A stretch of DNA of 64,000 nt from Azonexus sp. (GCA_017983755.1 JAGOAU010000001.1:1-64000), one strand, 5' to 3'. Shown: positions 31,284 through 40,982, numbered from the stretch's first letter. Notes: a model not told the origin generated them from the letters alone. A program made the numbers and translations.

Positions 31284-31478
31284 ATGGGAAAGAAATGCTG
31301 CCAGAAAAAGCCGCGCTGCAAGGATTGCCCGAAGCGCAAGGGTAAGAAAGCGGCGGCTGCGGTCGACGGTGAAAAAAGGCCGATTTTCTACTTCGCGCCG
31401 CTGGCCGACATGTCCATCAAAGGCCAGCGCGGCTGGACCGCAAAATCGCCGGCCTGCTTCGGCGGCGTGCCGGCCTGA
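31284..31478 (+). CDS. Small Cys/Lys-rich protein overlapping tsaD, possibly run-on
   Basis: The ATG at 31284 (GGAGAAACGGCG upstream) opens [20 protein letters not shown], a small basic CC...C..C protein type seen in many proteobacteria. After about residue 30 the frame runs through a dispersed repeat copy (31357-31388) and then antisense through the last 91 bases of tsaD to a stop at 31478. The natural protein probably ended near the repeat, and insertion of the repeat may have removed its stop. Function unknown; the cysteines suggest metal binding. Confidence 0.55.
   Translation: MGKKCCQKKPRCKDCPKRKGKKAAAAVDGEKRPIFYFAPLADMSIKGQRGWTAKSPACFGGVPA
31357..31388 (-). repeat. Dispersed uptake-signal-like repeat, at tsaD 3' end
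   Basis: CTGCGGTCGAC (31357-31367), followed by GAAAAAA and ATTTTC tracts. It spans the tail of the small Cys/Lys-rich gene and ends at the tsaD stop. Confidence 0.8.
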
Positions 31479-32422
31479 AGGCGCAGACAGCCGGCCAGCG
31501 CGATCATCGCCCCGTTGTCGGTACAGAATTCGAGTTCCGGGTAATGAACGCGGAAGCGTTTGCGTTTTGCCTCAGCATCGAGGGTAGCCCGCAACTGCTT
31601 GTTGGCGCCGACCCCGCCGGCCACGACCAGTTGTCCGAGGCCGGTCTGCTTCAGGGCCTTCAGCGACTTTTTCACCAGCACCTCGACGATGGCTTCCTGG
31701 AAGGCGCGCGCCGCGTCGGCCCTGAAGTCATCCGTCAGCGGCTCGCCCTGCTCGCGCACCAGCGTCAGCACCGCTGTCTTCAATCCGGAAAAACTGAAGC
31801 TCAGGTCGCCGGAATGCAGCATCGGTCGCGGCAGTTCGTACACGCCCGGAGCCCCCCGCTCGGCCAGCTGCGACAGCAAGGCACCGCCCGGGTACGGCAA
31901 CCCGAGCAGCTTGGCGCTCTTGTCGAAAGCCTCGCCAGCCGCGTCGTCGAGCGTCTCGCCAAGCAACTCGTATTCGCCAACGCCGGTGACCTGCATCAAC
32001 TGCGTATGGCCGCCGGAAACCAGCAGCGCAACAAACGGAAAACTCGGTGGATCGGCGGACAACAACGGCGACAGCAAATGTCCTTCGAGGTGATGTACTG
32101 GAATCGTCGGCTTGTCTAGCGCCACGGCCAGCGCTTCGGCGAACGCACAGCCGACGAGCAGCGCCCCGGAAAGCCCCGGGCCGCGTGTATAGGCGATGGC
32201 GTCGATGTCGGCCAGCGATTTTCCGGCATTTTCGAGGGTCGACCGCAACAGGGGCACGACACGCCGGATGTGGTCGCGCGACGCCAGTTCAGGCACGACG
32301 CCGCCGTACTCGGCATGCATCGCCACCTGCGAATGCAGGGCGTGCGACAACAGGCCGGCCGCGCTGTCGTAAAGCGCAATGCCGGTTTCGTCGCATGAGG
32401 ATTCGACACCGAGGATCAACAT
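31388..32422 (-). CDS. tsaD: tRNA N6-threonylcarbamoyladenosine transferase TsaD
   Basis: This 344-residue enzyme (with TsaB and TsaE) transfers threonylcarbamoyl to A37 of ANN-decoding tRNAs. It begins [19 protein letters not shown], the family N-terminus. It has the metal-binding [16 protein letters not shown] (His-x3-His type), [34 protein letters not shown] and the C-terminal [16 protein letters not shown] and [12 protein letters not shown]. The ATG at 32422 is chosen over an in-frame start 26 codons upstream that lies in the rpsU promoter. A dispersed repeat copy lies inside (32217-32251), encoding [10 protein letters not shown]. Confidence 0.96.
   Translation of the reverse strand: MLILGVESSCDETGIALYDSAAGLLSHALHSQVAMHAEYGGVVPELASRDHIRRVVPLLRSTLENAGKSLADIDAIAYTRGPGLSGALLVGCAFAEALAVALDKPTIPVHHLEGHLLSPLLSADPPSFPFVALLVSGGHTQLMQVTGVGEYELLGETLDDAAGEAFDKSAKLLGLPYPGGALLSQLAERGAPGVYELPRPMLHSGDLSFSFSGLKTAVLTLVREQGEPLTDDFRADAARAFQEAIVEVLVKKSLKALKQTGLGQLVVAGGVGANKQLRATLDAEAKRKRFRVHYPELEFCTDNGAMIALAGCLRLQAGTPPKQAGDFAVQPRWPLMDMSASGAK
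32217..32251 (+). repeat. Dispersed uptake-signal-like repeat, in tsaD
   Basis: Exact core (32238-32251) with GATTTTCC and CATTTTCG tracts upstream. Confidence 0.85.
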
Positions 32423-32440
32423 GGGCGCGCATTTTAACAC

Positions 32441-32470
32441 TTGAGCCGAAAAGGTTTTTTGCAATATACT
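32441..32470 (+). promoter_or_regulatory. Sigma-70 promoter of the rpsU operon
   Basis: TTGAGC (32441-32446), 18 bases, then TATACT (32465-32470), in the gap divergent from tsaD. The transcript would start about 85 bases before rpsU. Confidence 0.7.
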
Positions 32471-32561
32471 GTTCGGCTTTCCGCAAGCATGCGGATACAA
32501 ATTTTGCGCGCACTGCCGTTTACTTGACCTGGCAGGCGCCTAACGGAAGGGGGTGATTTAT

Positions 32562-32774
32562 ATGCCGAACATTCGTGTCAAGGAAAACGAGCCGTTCGAG
32601 GTGGCCATTCGCCGCTTCAAGCGCACTGTCGAGAAGACGGGCCTCCTGACCGAGCTGCGCGCCCGTGAGTTTTACGAAAAACCTACCGCCGAGCGCAAGC
32701 GCAAGGCTGCCGCTGCCGTTAAACGTCAACACAAGCGCCTCCGTAGCCTGACCCTGCCGCCGAAACTCTACTGA
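32562..32774 (+). CDS. rpsU: 30S ribosomal protein S21
   Basis: A basic 70-residue protein, [20 protein letters not shown] through [12 protein letters not shown], matching full-length S21, which helps in initiation on 30S subunits. GGAAGGGGG precedes the ATG at 32562. It is the first gene of the macromolecular synthesis operon, followed by a terminator-like hairpin that would set its expression above yqeY, dnaG and rpoD. Confidence 0.97.
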   Translation: MPNIRVKENEPFEVAIRRFKRTVEKTGLLTELRAREFYEKPTAERKRKAAAAVKRQHKRLRSLTLPPKLY

Positions 32775-32798
32775 TCAGTAAATTTCGCCGCACAAAAG

Positions 32799-32831
32799 AG
32801 CCGCCCGCCTCAACAGCCGGCGGCTTTTTTC
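32799..32831 (+). terminator. Rho-independent terminator/attenuator after rpsU
   Basis: AGCCGCC (32799-32805) pairs with GGCGGCT (32819-32825), followed by six T. It lies within the operon between rpsU and yqeY, so it likely acts as a partial terminator that lowers downstream expression. Confidence 0.85.
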
Positions 32832-32855
32832 TTTGAATTTCCGAAAAGAACGAGC

Positions 32856-33302
32856 ATGAGCCTCAAAGCACGCATCACCGAAGACATGAAAACGGCCATG
32901 AAGGCCAAGGAATCGGCAAAGCTGGCCGCCATCCGCCTGCTGCTCGCCGCCGTCAAACAGAAAGAAGTCGACGAGCGCGTCGAACTCGATGACACCGCCG
33001 TCGTCGCCGTCATCGAAAAGCTGACCAAGCAGCGCAAGGACAGCGTCACCCAGTACGAAGCCGCCGGCCGCCAGGAACTGGCCGATGCCGAGAAATTCGA
33101 AATCGCCGTCCTCGCCGCCTACCTGCCGGAAAAAATGAGTAGCGAGGAAACCGCTGCCGAAGTCGCTGCCGCCGTCGCCGAAACCGGCGCCAAGGGCCCG
33201 GCCGACATGGGCAAGCTGATGGCCGTGCTCAAGCCGCGCCTGGCCGGCAAGGCGGACATGGCCGAAGTCTCGAAGCTGGTCAAGGCAGCACTTGCCGGCT
33301 AG
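32856..33302 (+). CDS. yqeY: GatB/YqeY domain-containing protein
   Basis: This 148-residue all-helical protein carries the YqeY domain: ITEDMKTAMKAKESAKLAAIRLLLAAVKQKEVD and then YEAAGRQELADAEKFEIAVLAAYLPEKMSSEE. The domain resembles the tRNA-binding tail of GatB. Its cellular role is not established. It is standard between rpsU and dnaG in many Betaproteobacteria. It starts at the ATG at 32856. Confidence 0.92.
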   Translation: MSLKARITEDMKTAMKAKESAKLAAIRLLLAAVKQKEVDERVELDDTAVVAVIEKLTKQRKDSVTQYEAAGRQELADAEKFEIAVLAAYLPEKMSSEETAAEVAAAVAETGAKGPADMGKLMAVLKPRLAGKADMAEVSKLVKAALAG

Positions 33303-33308
33303 AAACCG

Positions 33309-35045
33309 GTGATCCCGGAATCGTTTATCCAGGATCTGCTGGCCCGGGTCGACATCGTCGACCTGGTGGATGCCTACGTGCCGCTGAAGAAGGCCGGCGC
33401 CAACTACGCCGCCTGCTGCCCCTTCCACAACGAAAAATCGCCGTCCTTCACGGTCAGCCCGACCAAGCAGTTCTACCACTGCTTCGGCTGCGGTGCGCAT
33501 GGCACGGCGATCAGCTTCGTCATGGAATACCAGGGCCTCGGCTTCATCGATGCCGTCAAGGAACTCGCGTCGCGTGCCGGCATGCAGGTGCCGGAAAGCG
33601 ATAGACGTAGCTTCCACGACGAAAAACCCGGCCAGACGCGCACGCTGATCGACGTCATGGCACGCGCTGCGGCCTACTACAAGGACCAGCTCAAGAAATC
33701 GCCACGCGCCATCGAGTATTGCAAGAAACGCGGCCTGACCGGCGAAATCGCCGCCCGCTACGGCATGGGCTACGCCCCGGACGGCTGGCAGAACCTGCAG
33801 GAAGTCTTCCCGGACTACAGCGCCGACGAACTGAAAATCGCCGGCCTAGTCATTGAAAACGAATCCGGCCGCCGCTACGACCGTTTCCGCGACCGCCTGA
33901 TGATCCCGATCATCAACCAGAAGGGCGAAATCATCGCCTTCGGCGGCCGCATCATCGACCAGGGAGAGCCGAAATACCTGAACTCCCCGGAAACCCCGCT
34001 GTTCGAAAAGGGGCGCGAACTGTTCGGCCTGCCGCAAGCCCGCCAGGCGCTGCGCGAAACCGACACCGCCATCGTCACCGAAGGCTACATGGACGTCATC
34101 GCCCTGGCCCAGAACGGCGTCGGCAATGCCGTGGCGACGCTCGGCACGGCGACCACGGCCACCCACGTCACCAAGCTGCTGCGCCAGGTCGACCGCATCG
34201 TCTTCTGTTTCGACGGCGACAACGCCGGCCGCAAGGCGGCCTGGCGGGCGCTGGAAAACTCGCTCGAAGCCCTGGCCGACAACAAGCGCCTCGGCTTCAT
34301 TTTCCTGCCCCAGGAACACGACCCCGACAGCTACATCCGCGAATTCGGGAAGGAACAGTTCGACCGGCAAGTCACGCAGGCGATGCCGCTGTCCGACTTC
34401 CTGCTACGCGAACTGGCCCAGCGCTGCGACCTGACCAGCTCCGAAGGCAAGGCGCAACTGATCTACGAGGCCAAGCCACTGCTGCTCAAGCTGCCGACGC
34501 CGCTGTTGCGCCTGCAACTGGTCAAGCGCCTGGCCGAAGCGAGCGGCTTCGCCCAGCAGGAAGTCGAACGCCTGTGCGAGCTGCGTTCCTACACGCCGGC
34601 CGCGCCGCCCAAGGCCAAACGCACCGCCCCGTCGCTGACCCGCAACCTGCTGCGCATCGTTCTGCACAAGCCGGCCCTGGCCAAACTGTTGCCGGTCGCC
34701 CTGCTGCCGGACAGCGCCGAACGCCCGGTCCTGGTTCTGCTGCACGAACTGGTCGCGGCGCACCCCGACGTTCCCGGTTACGCCTTCCTCCGCGAGCAGA
34801 TTCGCGGCCTGCCGGAAGAGGCGCAGATCGAAGGCTTCGCCTCGGAACTTCTCGGCCATCCGTTTGACGAAGGCGAGGCGGAAGCGGAATTTCGCGCGAC
34901 GCTGGAAAAACTGCGGGAAGGCGACCAGAAGCGCGCATTCGCCGAACTGCAGACCCGGGTACAAAAGCTCGGGGTCACCGGGCTGACGCCCGAGGAAAAA
35001 CAGGCTTACATCGGCCTCCTCGCCAACCGGGGAAATCGAAGCTAA
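33309..35045 (+). CDS. dnaG: DNA primase
   Basis: This 578-residue primase makes the RNA primers for replication. In order it has the N-terminal zinc ribbon ([19 protein letters not shown]...YHCFGC, about residues 35-65), the core domain, the Toprim domain ([30 protein letters not shown] and [18 protein letters not shown], about 253-310), and a C-terminal DnaB-interacting region. Translation starts at GTG 33309 ([21 protein letters not shown]), six bases after yqeY; ATG alternatives lie well inside the conserved domain. Confidence 0.96.
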   Translation: MIPESFIQDLLARVDIVDLVDAYVPLKKAGANYAACCPFHNEKSPSFTVSPTKQFYHCFGCGAHGTAISFVMEYQGLGFIDAVKELASRAGMQVPESDRRSFHDEKPGQTRTLIDVMARAAAYYKDQLKKSPRAIEYCKKRGLTGEIAARYGMGYAPDGWQNLQEVFPDYSADELKIAGLVIENESGRRYDRFRDRLMIPIINQKGEIIAFGGRIIDQGEPKYLNSPETPLFEKGRELFGLPQARQALRETDTAIVTEGYMDVIALAQNGVGNAVATLGTATTATHVTKLLRQVDRIVFCFDGDNAGRKAAWRALENSLEALADNKRLGFIFLPQEHDPDSYIREFGKEQFDRQVTQAMPLSDFLLRELAQRCDLTSSEGKAQLIYEAKPLLLKLPTPLLRLQLVKRLAEASGFAQQEVERLCELRSYTPAAPPKAKRTAPSLTRNLLRIVLHKPALAKLLPVALLPDSAERPVLVLLHELVAAHPDVPGYAFLREQIRGLPEEAQIEGFASELLGHPFDEGEAEAEFRATLEKLREGDQKRAFAELQTRVQKLGVTGLTPEEKQAYIGLLANRGNRS

Positions 35046-35052
35046 GTTATGG

Positions 35053-35058
35053 TATAAT
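35053..35058 (+). promoter_or_regulatory. Probable -10 element of an rpoD promoter
   Basis: TATAAT in an AT-rich gap between dnaG and rpoD, 34 bases before the rpoD ATG. No clear -35 is visible, but the gap suggests rpoD has its own promoter in addition to operon read-through. Confidence 0.5.
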
Positions 35059-35091
35059 CTATGGTTTTCTCCAATTATATGGATCGTGGTC

Positions 35092-37065
35092 ATGGCTAAG
35101 GCAAAAGACACCGCTAAGGAAGCCCCGAAGGCTCGCACCAGCAAAGCCAAGGAGAAGGCAGCCGAGAGGGCACTGCTCGAGGGTGCGCTGACGGAAACGC
35201 CGGCGCCGCTGGACGCCGAAGCCCGCAAGACGCGCCTCAAGAACTTGATCAAGCTGGGCAAGGAACGCGGCTACCTCACTTACGCCGAAATCAACGATCA
35301 CCTGCCGGACGACGTCGTCGATGCCGAGAGCATCGAGACGATCATCTCGACCTTCAGCGACATGAGCATCCAGGTCTTCGACGAGGCTCCGGCTGCCGAA
35401 GACCTGCTGATGTCCGACACCGCCGCCACCGCCACCGACGACGAGGAAGTCGAGGAGCAGGCCGAACAGGCGCTGTCCACGGTCGACTCCGAATTCGGCC
35501 GCACCACCGACCCGGTGCGCATGTACATGCGTGAAATGGGCTCGGTCGAGCTGCTGACCCGCGAAGGCGAAATCGAGATCGCCAAGCGCATCGAAGACGG
35601 CCTCAAGCACATGGTGCAGGCGATTTCCGCCTGCCCGACGACGATTGACGACATCATCGAGATGGCCGCCAAGGTCGAAGCAGACGAAATGCGCATCGAC
35701 GAGCTGGTCGACGGCCTGATCGACCCCAACGCGGTCGAAGCCCCGCCGGCCGCCGACCTCCCGGAAGAAGTCGAAGAGGACGAGGACGAGGACGATAGCG
35801 GCGACGAGGATGGCGGCGCCGGCGCCGTGTCCGCTTCCCTGCTGCAACTCAAGACCGACGCCCTGGAGCGCTTCGCCGTAATAAAGGCGCTGCACGCCAA
35901 GATGCAGAAGGCGCTCACCAGCAAGGGCTCGCAGGACAAGACCTATCTCAAGCTGCGCCAGCAGATTTCCGACGAGCTGATGAACATCCGCTTCACCTCG
36001 CGTTCGATCGAGCGCCTGTGCGACAGCGTGCGCGGCATGGTCGAACTGGTGCGCAAGTCCGAGCGCAAGATCCAGCAGATCAGCGTGGACAAGGTGAAGA
36101 TGCCGCGCCAGCACTTCATCCAGGTCTTCCCCGGCAACGAAGTCAATCTCGACTGGGTCGACGCCGAAATCGCCGCCGCGCCCAAGACCTACGTGGCGAT
36201 CCTGACCCGCAACGCACCGGCGATCAAGGAAGAACAGAAGAAACTGATTGCCCTGCAGGACCACATCGGCATCCCGCTCAAGGACCTCAAGGACATCAAC
36301 AAGCAGATGTCCACCGGCGAAGCCAAGGCCCGCCGCGCCAAGCGCGAAATGACCGAGGCCAATCTGCGCCTGGTCATCTCGATCGCCAAGAAATACACCA
36401 ATCGCGGCCTGCAGTTCCTCGACCTGATCCAGGAAGGCAACATCGGCCTGATGAAGGCGGTGGACAAGTTCGAATACCGCCGCGGCTACAAGTTCTCGAC
36501 CTACGCCACGTGGTGGATCCGCCAGGCCATCACCCGCTCGATCGCTGACCAGGCACGGACCATCCGCATCCCGGTGCACATGATCGAAACGATCAACAAG
36601 ATGAACCGGATCAGCCGCCAGATCCTGCAGGAAACCGGGGCCGAACCCGATCCGGCGACGCTGGCCAAGAAGATGGAGATGCCCGAGGAAAAGATCCGCA
36701 AGATCATGAAAATTTCCAAGGAACCCATCTCCATGGAAACCCCAATCGGCGACGACGACGACTCCCACCTCGGCGATTTCATCGAAGACCAGGCGACGCT
36801 GGCACCGGCCGACGCGGCGATGTACTCAAGCCTGCGCGGCGTCACCAAGGAAATCCTGGATACGCTGACGACGCGGGAAGCCAAGGTCCTGCGCATGCGC
36901 TTCGGCATCGAAATGAACACCGACCACACGCTGGAGGAAGTCGGCAAGCAATTCGACGTCACCCGCGAGCGCATCCGCCAGATCGAAGCCAAAGCCCTGC
37001 GCAAGCTACGCCATCCGAGCCGCTCCGACAAACTACGCAGTTTCCTCGACACCAACGGATCGTAA
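35092..37065 (+). CDS. rpoD: Primary sigma factor RpoD (sigma-70)
   Basis: A sigma factor of about 657 residues that directs housekeeping transcription. It has region 1.1 at the N-terminus ([27 protein letters not shown]), region 1.2 ([31 protein letters not shown]) and a very acidic spacer in the non-conserved region ([18 protein letters not shown]). Region 2 is [49 protein letters not shown], and region 4.2 is [30 protein letters not shown]. The ATG at 35092 is preferred over GTG 35086. It closes the rpsU-yqeY-dnaG-rpoD operon. Confidence 0.97.
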   Translation: MAKAKDTAKEAPKARTSKAKEKAAERALLEGALTETPAPLDAEARKTRLKNLIKLGKERGYLTYAEINDHLPDDVVDAESIETIISTFSDMSIQVFDEAPAAEDLLMSDTAATATDDEEVEEQAEQALSTVDSEFGRTTDPVRMYMREMGSVELLTREGEIEIAKRIEDGLKHMVQAISACPTTIDDIIEMAAKVEADEMRIDELVDGLIDPNAVEAPPAADLPEEVEEDEDEDDSGDEDGGAGAVSASLLQLKTDALERFAVIKALHAKMQKALTSKGSQDKTYLKLRQQISDELMNIRFTSRSIERLCDSVRGMVELVRKSERKIQQISVDKVKMPRQHFIQVFPGNEVNLDWVDAEIAAAPKTYVAILTRNAPAIKEEQKKLIALQDHIGIPLKDLKDINKQMSTGEAKARRAKREMTEANLRLVISIAKKYTNRGLQFLDLIQEGNIGLMKAVDKFEYRRGYKFSTYATWWIRQAITRSIADQARTIRIPVHMIETINKMNRISRQILQETGAEPDPATLAKKMEMPEEKIRKIMKISKEPISMETPIGDDDDSHLGDFIEDQATLAPADAAMYSSLRGVTKEILDTLTTREAKVLRMRFGIEMNTDHTLEEVGKQFDVTRERIRQIEAKALRKLRHPSRSDKLRSFLDTNGS

Positions 37066-37072
37066 AGAGTTC

Positions 37073-37149
37073 GGGCCTGTAGCTCAGTTGGTCAGAGCAG
37101 AGGACTCATAATCCTTTGGTCCAGGGTTCAAGTCCCTGCGGGCCCACCA
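37073..37149 (+). tRNA. tRNA with CAT anticodon, probably tRNA-Ile2 (lysidine)
   Basis: A 77 nt cloverleaf: acceptor GGGCCTG pairs with CGGGCCC (one G-T), D arm GCTC..GAGC, anticodon stem GAGGA/TCCTT with loop CTCATAA, T arm CAGGG/CCCTG with TTCAAGT, and an encoded CCA. The anticodon is CAT. The GGACTCATAATCC..TTGGTC context is closer to tRNA-Ile(CAT) than to elongator Met, so it probably needs TilS lysidine modification to read AUA. It lies seven bases after rpoD. Confidence 0.85.
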
Positions 37150-37162
37150 GCATCTTGCAGAC

Positions 37163-37186
37163 AGGCCAATCCTCCGGGGTTGGCCT
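37163..37186 (+). terminator. Hairpin after the rpoD-linked tRNA
   Basis: AGGCCAA pairs with TTGGCCT around a short loop, extended by a T-G pair. No long T-run follows, so termination may be partial or the hairpin may guide 3' processing. Confidence 0.55.
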
Positions 37187-37280
37187 TGAGCTTTCCAGAT
37201 ACCGCCCCGGCACTGCGAAAACTCAATGCATCAATCACGGCGGGACGTTATTTCCCGAGATTTTCCAGAAAGATCACGAC

Positions 37281-37532
37281 ATGCACACAGAATCCATCCT
37301 CTCGCACCTGAAAAAGCACGGCCAATTGCTCGACTCGGAAATTGCCCAGGGCACCGGTATCGCATTGCCGGCAGTCCGCAGTTCGCTCCTCGAGCTATCC
37401 GCGCAAAAAGCCATTTCCATGTGCAGCATGACGGTCTACAAAAACGGCACGCCGATCGAGGGCATGTTCTGCCGAGTGGCGGGGTATATGCCGTCAGCGG
37501 CGCCAGGCAGAAAACCGGGCGTAAAAAACTAG
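37281..37532 (+). CDS. Small winged-helix-like protein
   Basis: This 83-residue protein, MHTESILSHLKKHGQLLDSE onward, has a helix-turn-helix-like layout: a first helix (ESILSHLKKHG), then LDSEIAQGTGIALPAVRSSLLELSAQKAISMCSMTVYKNG with the recognition helix and wing, and a basic Pro/Gly tail. This resembles small MarR/GntR-type winged helix domains. It may be a local regulator, but no target is evident. It begins at the ATG at 37281. Confidence 0.62.
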   Translation: MHTESILSHLKKHGQLLDSEIAQGTGIALPAVRSSLLELSAQKAISMCSMTVYKNGTPIEGMFCRVAGYMPSAAPGRKPGVKN

Positions 37533-37576
37533 GAAATGTCTACCTGGCAGCCCCATATCGGCCACAGACGAGCCAC

Positions 37577-37687
37577 CTATCGACGCCACCCCTTGTAGGC
37601 ACGAACAGCCATCGGTGCAAGCAGCAACAGGCCGCCCGGAACAACCAGCACAGTCAACAGCAAGGCAGCGGTACGCAGGGGTTTCAT
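37577..37687 (-). CDS. 36-residue single-pass membrane protein
   Basis: On the minus strand the ATG at 37687 encodes MKPLRTAALLLTVLVVPGGL and then LLLAPMAVRAYKGWRR, 36 residues in all. A basic N-terminus, one hydrophobic helix with a PGG kink, and a basic C-terminus make a credible small inner-membrane protein. An ATG three codons earlier (37696, with GGGA close upstream) is an alternative start. Function unknown. It fills most of the otherwise empty stretch between 37533 and 37857. Confidence 0.55.
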   Translation of the reverse strand: MKPLRTAALLLTVLVVPGGLLLLAPMAVRAYKGWRR

Positions 37688-37807
37688 GACAACCATGTTC
37701 CCATCGGGACGGCGCTTTTCATGTGACTTTCTTCACGCTGCGGAAGAAATTTCGGCACCGGTCCCGAACCTTGTTCCCGTCGTCATCACCTGGCCGGAAT
37801 GTCAAGC

Positions 37808-37840
37808 AAAAGGCCAACCCCTTTCCCGGGTTGGCCTTTT
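37808..37840. terminator. Bidirectional rho-independent terminator
   Basis: AAAAGGCCAACCC and GGGTTGGCCTTTT are perfect 13 bp inverted arms around CTTTCCC. With A-run and T-run on the two sides it can terminate both strands, including the gene ending at 37858 on the minus strand. Confidence 0.9.
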
Positions 37841-37857
37841 GCCTTCGCCTTGGGCGG

Positions 37858-38358
37858 CTACATCTTGTTGGTCAGCGTCCAGATATCCGTGATCTTGAGG
37901 ACAAATTGCGGATATTCCTTGTCGTGCTGCTGCATCAGCCTGAACAGCGCCAGCATGATCTCCTCCGGAAAACCCTGCCGGCGCCCATCCCGCTTGTCGT
38001 TCATCAATTCGTTGACGTAGTCGCAAAAGGTGGAATGCCCCCAGGTCGCAAGAATTCGCTGACCGATACGCGGAAACCGGGAATTCACAAGCTTGAACTC
38101 GGGGTTGTCGGCAAGAATTCCGCCTTCGACGACGGGTGGGCGAACGCTGAACTGCGGAAACTCCCGGTCGTGCTCCGCCTTGAGGCTGGCAAGCGCGAAG
38201 CGGACGTCCTCGGTCAGATCCGAGCGGCCACTGACCCCTGACAAGGTGTCGTTGATATACGAACCAAGGTCAGGGCCGCCCCATAGCGTAATGAGCCGCT
38301 CGACGATATCCGGAAAGCGTGCATTGACTCTTCTGAACAGATCGTTTTTGCTCAACAT
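37858..38358 (-). CDS. Unknown protein with two tandem ~75-residue repeats
   Basis: This 166-residue protein consists of two similar halves. The first runs from LFRRVNARFPDIVERLITLWG to EHDREFPQF (about residues 7-70). The second runs from EFKLVNSRFPRIGQRILATWG to QHDKEYPQF (about 87-152). The shared pattern is VN-RFP-I--R---W-, then a Y-N(D/E) segment, then -H--E-PQF. It is helical, has no signal peptide, and I do not recognise the family. The duplication suggests a two-site binding protein or a pseudo-dimer. It has its own strong terminator and starts at the ATG at 38358. Confidence 0.75.
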   Translation of the reverse strand: MLSKNDLFRRVNARFPDIVERLITLWGGPDLGSYINDTLSGVSGRSDLTEDVRFALASLKAEHDREFPQFSVRPPVVEGGILADNPEFKLVNSRFPRIGQRILATWGHSTFCDYVNELMNDKRDGRRQGFPEEIMLALFRLMQQHDKEYPQFVLKITDIWTLTNKM

Positions 38359-38426
38359 GCTGGCCCCCGTAGCTTGAGAAGCACTGCCCGGACATCATTG
38401 AAGCTCGCTGACGTTAGCAGCAAAGC

Positions 38427-38467
38427 AAAAAGGCCAAAACTATTGAACAATCAATATGTTTTGACCT
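38427..38467 (-). terminator. Terminator of tRNA-Met transcript
   Basis: Read on the minus strand, GGTCAAAAC (38466-38458) pairs with GTTTTGGCC (38440-38432), with one G-T, followed by TTTTT. It lies 25 bases beyond the tRNA 3' end. Confidence 0.8.
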
Positions 38468-38491
38468 TGTTGCCGCACATCGGAGCATTTC

Positions 38492-38568
38492 TGGTGGTGA
38501 TGGGCAGAATCGAACTGCCGACCTATGGGTTATGAATCCATCGCTCTAACCGTCTGAGCTACATCACC
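38492..38568 (-). tRNA. tRNA-Met (CAT), elongator
   Basis: A 77 nt cloverleaf on the minus strand: acceptor GGTGATG/CATCACC, D arm GCTC..GAGC, anticodon stem ATGGA/CCCAT with loop TTCATAA, T arm GGCAG/CTGCC, and encoded CCA. Anticodon CAT. The acceptor has a normal first base pair and lacks the three G-C pairs of the initiator anticodon stem, so it is the elongator type. Confidence 0.88.
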
Positions 38569-38585
38569 ACACTTTAAGGGCGCGG

Positions 38586-38615
38586 ATTATAGTTTGCCGG
38601 GACTTCTTCGGTCAA
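38586..38615 (-). promoter_or_regulatory. tRNA-Met promoter, overlapping the miaB promoter
   Basis: On the minus strand TTGACC (38615-38610), 18 bases, TATAAT (38591-38586) form a strong sigma-70 promoter starting just before the tRNA. On the plus strand TATAAT at 38633-38638 serves miaB, so the two promoters are divergent and share this 50 bp. Confidence 0.78.
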
Positions 38616-38668
38616 CGGGTTTTCCGCTCGGTTATAATGCGCCCCTGATTCTGCAGAGTAGTTTATCC

Positions 38669-40006
38669 ATGCCAAAAAAGTTGTTCATCCGCACCTTCGG
38701 GTGCCAGATGAATGAGTACGACTCGGACAAGATGGCCGACGTGCTCAATGCCGCCGAAGGCGTCGTCAAGACCGACAAGCCGGAAGACGCCGACATCATC
38801 CTGTTCAACACCTGCTCGGTACGCGAAAAGGCGCAGGAGAAGGTGTTCCATGACCTCGGCCGCGTCAAGCACCTGAAAAAACTCAATCCGAACCTGGTGA
38901 TCGGCGTCGGCGGCTGCGTTGCCAGCCAGGAGGGCGACGCCATCGTTGCCCGGGCACCCTACGTCGATGTGGTGTTCGGACCGCAGACCCTGCATCGTCT
39001 GCCGCAGCTGATTGCCGAGCGCAGGGCAAAGGGCAAGGCCGCCGTCGATATTTCCTTCCCGGAGATCGAGAAATTCGATGCGATGCCGCCGGCCGAAGTG
39101 AAGGGTGCCACCGCCTTCGTCTCGATTATGGAAGGCTGCTCGAAGTTCTGCACCTTCTGCATCGTGCCATATACCCGTGGCGGCGAAGTGTCACGGCCGT
39201 TCACCGATGTACTGACCGAGGTCGCCGACCTCGCCGCGCATGGCGTCAAGGAAGTCACGCTTCTCGGCCAGAACGTCAATGCTTACCGCGGCGACATGGA
39301 CGGCAGCGACGAGAAGGCCGACCTGGCGTTGCTGATCGAGTACATTGCCGAAGTCCCGGGGATCGAGCGAATCCGTTACACCACGTCGCACCCGCGGGAA
39401 ATGTCGCAGCGCCTGATCGACACCTATGCCAAGGCGCCCAAGCTGGTCTCGCACCTGCACCTGCCGGTCCAGGCCGGTTCCGACCGCGTACTGGCGGCGA
39501 TGAAGCGCGGCTACACGGCGCTCGAATACAAGTCGATCATCCGCAAGCTGCGTGCAGCGCGGCCCGACATTTCGCTGTCTTCCGACTTCATCGTCGGCTT
39601 CCCCGGCGAGACGGACGAGGATTTCGAGAAGACCATGAAGCTGATCGACGAGGTCGGCTTCGACAACTCCTTCTCTTTCATCTATAGCCCGCGTCCGGGC
39701 ACGCCGGCGCTGGAGCTCGACGATTCGACGCCGTCCGACGTCAAGTCGGCCCGCCTGAGCCGCTTGCAGAAGCGCATCGACGAACAGGCGCAGGTCATCA
39801 GCCAGGCGATGGTCGGCAGCATCCAGCGTGTGCTGGTCGAGGGCGCCTCGAAGAAGGATGCGCACGAACTGGCCGGGCGCACCGACAATAACCGCATCGT
39901 CAATTTCGTCGGCAATCCGCGGCTGATCGACAGCTTCGTCGATGTCCGCGTCACGTCGGCCCTGCCGCACAGCCTGAGAGGTGAAATTGTCATCCGCGAA
40001 GACTAG
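38669..40006 (+). CDS. miaB: tRNA-2-methylthio-N6-isopentenyladenosine synthase MiaB
   Basis: This 445-residue radical SAM methylthiotransferase modifies A37 of tRNAs. The N-terminal UPF0004 domain is seen ([18 protein letters not shown] and [13 protein letters not shown], with the auxiliary cluster cysteines). The radical SAM CxxxCxxC is in [18 protein letters not shown] (about residue 150), and a C-terminal TRAM domain ends the protein. It starts at the ATG at 38669, 25 codons into an open frame. Its 3' end overlaps the phoH start. First gene of miaB-phoH-ybeY-corC-lnt. Confidence 0.96.
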   Translation: MPKKLFIRTFGCQMNEYDSDKMADVLNAAEGVVKTDKPEDADIILFNTCSVREKAQEKVFHDLGRVKHLKKLNPNLVIGVGGCVASQEGDAIVARAPYVDVVFGPQTLHRLPQLIAERRAKGKAAVDISFPEIEKFDAMPPAEVKGATAFVSIMEGCSKFCTFCIVPYTRGGEVSRPFTDVLTEVADLAAHGVKEVTLLGQNVNAYRGDMDGSDEKADLALLIEYIAEVPGIERIRYTTSHPREMSQRLIDTYAKAPKLVSHLHLPVQAGSDRVLAAMKRGYTALEYKSIIRKLRAARPDISLSSDFIVGFPGETDEDFEKTMKLIDEVGFDNSFSFIYSPRPGTPALELDDSTPSDVKSARLSRLQKRIDEQAQVISQAMVGSIQRVLVEGASKKDAHELAGRTDNNRIVNFVGNPRLIDSFVDVRVTSALPHSLRGEIVIRED

Positions 40007-40982
40007 GCCGGCGCCGAAGAGCAAGCCGCTGGAGGTTGTGCTGGCGCCGGTCGACAACGTTTTGCTCGCCAATTTGTGCGGCCCGCTCGACGAGAACATC
40101 CGGCAGATCGAAACCGGCCTCGACGTCGTCATTCGCCGGCGCAACGAGCGTTTTTCGATTTCCGGCGAAAAAGCGCAGTTGACCGCAGATGCCATCCGCC
40201 ACTTCTATGGCATGGCGCGCGAAACGCTGTCGGTCGATGAAATCCAGCTCGGCCTGATCGAACTGCTCAATGCGCCGGTCCGCCGCATCTCGCGCAGCGC
40301 CGAAGGCCCGGTCGACGGCCCGCAGCTGGTCACCCGCAAGACCGAACTGCACGGCCGCACGCCGCGCCAGGTCGCCTACCTGAAGGCGATCCAGGAACAT
40401 GACATCACCTTCGGCATCGGCCCCGCCGGCACCGGCAAGACCTATCTCGCCGTCGCCTCCGCCGTCGACGCCTTCGAGCGCGACCTGGTCGAGCGCATCA
40501 TCCTGACCCGGCCGGCGGTCGAGGCCGGTGAGCGCCTCGGTTTCCTGCCCGGCGACCTGACGCAGAAGATCGACCCCTACCTGCGCCCGCTCTACGATGC
40601 GCTGTATGACCTGATGGGCCACGACCGAGTCAGCAAGCTCTACGAAAAGCACGCCATCGAGATCGCGCCGCTCGCCTTCATGCGCGGCCGCACGCTGAAC
40701 CACGCCTTCATCATCCTCGACGAGGCGCAGAACACGACGCCGGAGCAGATGAAGATGTTCCTCACCCGCATCGGCATTGGCGCCAAGGCGGTGGTCACCG
40801 GCGACCTGACCCAGGTCGACCTGCCCAAGGGGCAAAAGAGCGGCCTGCGCGAAGCGCGCGAGATCCTCAAGGACGTGCGCGGCCTGGCCTTTACCGAATT
40901 CCAGAAAGAGGACGTGGTGCGCCATCCGCTGGTTGCGCGCATCGTCGCCGCCTATGAATCCCACACCAAGCAAGCGACTTAA
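39981..40982 (+). CDS. ybeZ: PhoH-like ATPase (YbeZ)
   Basis: A 333-residue P-loop ATPase. Walker A is [21 protein letters not shown] (about residues 146-166), Walker B is [25 protein letters not shown], and [18 protein letters not shown] is the sensor region. YbeZ works with YbeY in rRNA processing and translation quality. The GTG at 39981 follows GAGAG and overlaps miaB by 26 bases; a TTG at 39987 is also possible. Dispersed repeat copy inside at 40157-40188. Confidence 0.9.
   Translation: MKLSSAKTRPAPKSKPLEVVLAPVDNVLLANLCGPLDENIRQIETGLDVVIRRRNERFSISGEKAQLTADAIRHFYGMARETLSVDEIQLGLIELLNAPVRRISRSAEGPVDGPQLVTRKTELHGRTPRQVAYLKAIQEHDITFGIGPAGTGKTYLAVASAVDAFERDLVERIILTRPAVEAGERLGFLPGDLTQKIDPYLRPLYDALYDLMGHDRVSKLYEKHAIEIAPLAFMRGRTLNHAFIILDEAQNTTPEQMKMFLTRIGIGAKAVVTGDLTQVDLPKGQKSGLREAREILKDVRGLAFTEFQKEDVVRHPLVARIVAAYESHTKQAT
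40157..40188 (+). repeat. Dispersed uptake-signal-like repeat, in phoH-like gene
   Basis: GTTGACCGCAG (40178-40188) with GATTTCC and GAAAAAG tracts; degenerate core. Confidence 0.55.

Noticed and set aside
31388..31478. Coding assignment of the antisense tail of the Cys/Lys-rich gene as a conserved domain
   Set aside because: That segment is simply the reverse strand of the tsaD C-terminus; it is reported only as a likely run-on.
34185..34200. GTCGACCGCATCG in dnaG
   Set aside because: Contains part of the core but has no A/T tracts; expected by chance in GC-rich coding sequence.
35059..36768. 569-codon open frame antisense to rpoD
   Set aside because: Shadow of rpoD, which is unmistakable on the plus strand; no domain or start signal.
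40041..40080. Possible additional repeat copy near the phoH-like gene start (CCGGTCGAC with A/T tracts)
   Set aside because: The core lacks TTGCGG, so I left it out of the count; it may be a decayed copy.
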